From Desulforhabdus sp. TSK (GTDB taxonomy: Bacteria; Desulfobacterota; Syntrophobacteria; Syntrophobacterales; Syntrophobacteraceae), in assembly GCF_022836495.1 (NCBI RefSeq), contig NZ_BQXM01000018.1, positions 32,966-96,965 on the forward strand: DNA of 64,000 nt, written 5' to 3'. The notes below the pieces were generated by a model that saw nothing but the letters and a program-made list of their open reading frames with translations, searched no databases and had not been told where the DNA came from. This document shows, in pieces, positions 63,991 through 64,000 of this stretch. Made by a program: the position numbers and the translations under genes. Positions within the stretch are counted from its first letter, which is position 1. The number at the start of each line of letters is the position of its first letter.

Positions 63991-64000
63991 TTCAATCCTT

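Overview
The window looks like part of an accessory (defence/conflict) region in a Gram-negative bacterium, most likely an anaerobic Desulfobacterota/Deltaproteobacterium. The reasons are a lipobox lipoprotein, two oxygen-sensitive NrdG-like radical-SAM enzymes, IS4/IS21 family remnants and a GTCATTCCGAG-type dispersed repeat. This placement is an inference: no rRNA or housekeeping marker is present. No tRNA, rRNA or CRISPR array was seen.

Region 1 (1-19.4 kb, mostly + strand). A partial BON-domain protein, two tiny ORFs and a TPR lipoprotein come first. A tightly packed operon follows: coiled-coil protein, ClpB-type AAA+ ATPase, radical-SAM activase-like enzyme, zinc-ribbon/FHA protein, PP2C phosphatase, Ser/Thr kinase, four membrane proteins, a HerA-type ATPase and a toxin-like zinc metallopeptidase. 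Most junctions are ATGA/GTGA overlaps or gaps of a few bases. A candidate structured RNA with its own promoter and a strong intrinsic terminator closes the region.

Region 2 (19.5-34 kb, - strand; read from right to left). A DUF5685-like gene split by an IS4-family element comes first. Then come a second radical-SAM enzyme, a second coiled-coil protein, a giant protein with three CbbX-type AAA+ modules fused to a trypsin-like domain, a zinc-ribbon/DUF1566 protein, an Hsp70, a coiled-coil partner, a zinc-ribbon/WD40 protein and a second zinc-ribbon/DUF1566 protein. The key finding is that regions 1 and 2 each contain the same three-gene core: a coiled-coil protein with a related C-terminal domain, an AAA+ protein with a related degenerate N-terminal domain, and a paralogous radical-SAM enzyme. 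The ATPase motor differs between them (ClpB type or CbbX type). Three proteins of region 2 share one ~60-residue zinc-ribbon/helix module joined to different C-terminal sensor or effector domains. I do not recognise this as a described system. A phospho-signalled (FHA/PP2C/kinase), chaperone/protease-linked conflict or quality-control system is a reasonable hypothesis.

Region 3 (34-36.7 kb). This is a scar zone with a degraded IS21-family element, a MITE-like repeat, an 18-bp perfect hairpin and an intact Phd/VapC-type toxin-antitoxin pair.

Region 4 (36.7-64 kb, + strand) is a near-continuous operon: GIY-YIG nuclease-like protein, DGQHR (DndB-like) protein, DUF4007 protein, large P-loop ATPase, PAPS-reductase-like (DndC-like) enzyme, a NERD-pseudokinase-kinase-NTPase fusion, an unrecognised protein, a 1767-residue HerA/DptH-like ATPase, a winged-helix protein, a second giant ATPase and a DNA phosphorothioation-associated putative methyltransferase. 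It has the hallmarks of a phosphorothioation-type modification/restriction island. However, recognisable DndA, DndD and DndE are missing and BREX/PglW-like parts have been added, so it is probably a variant or composite system.
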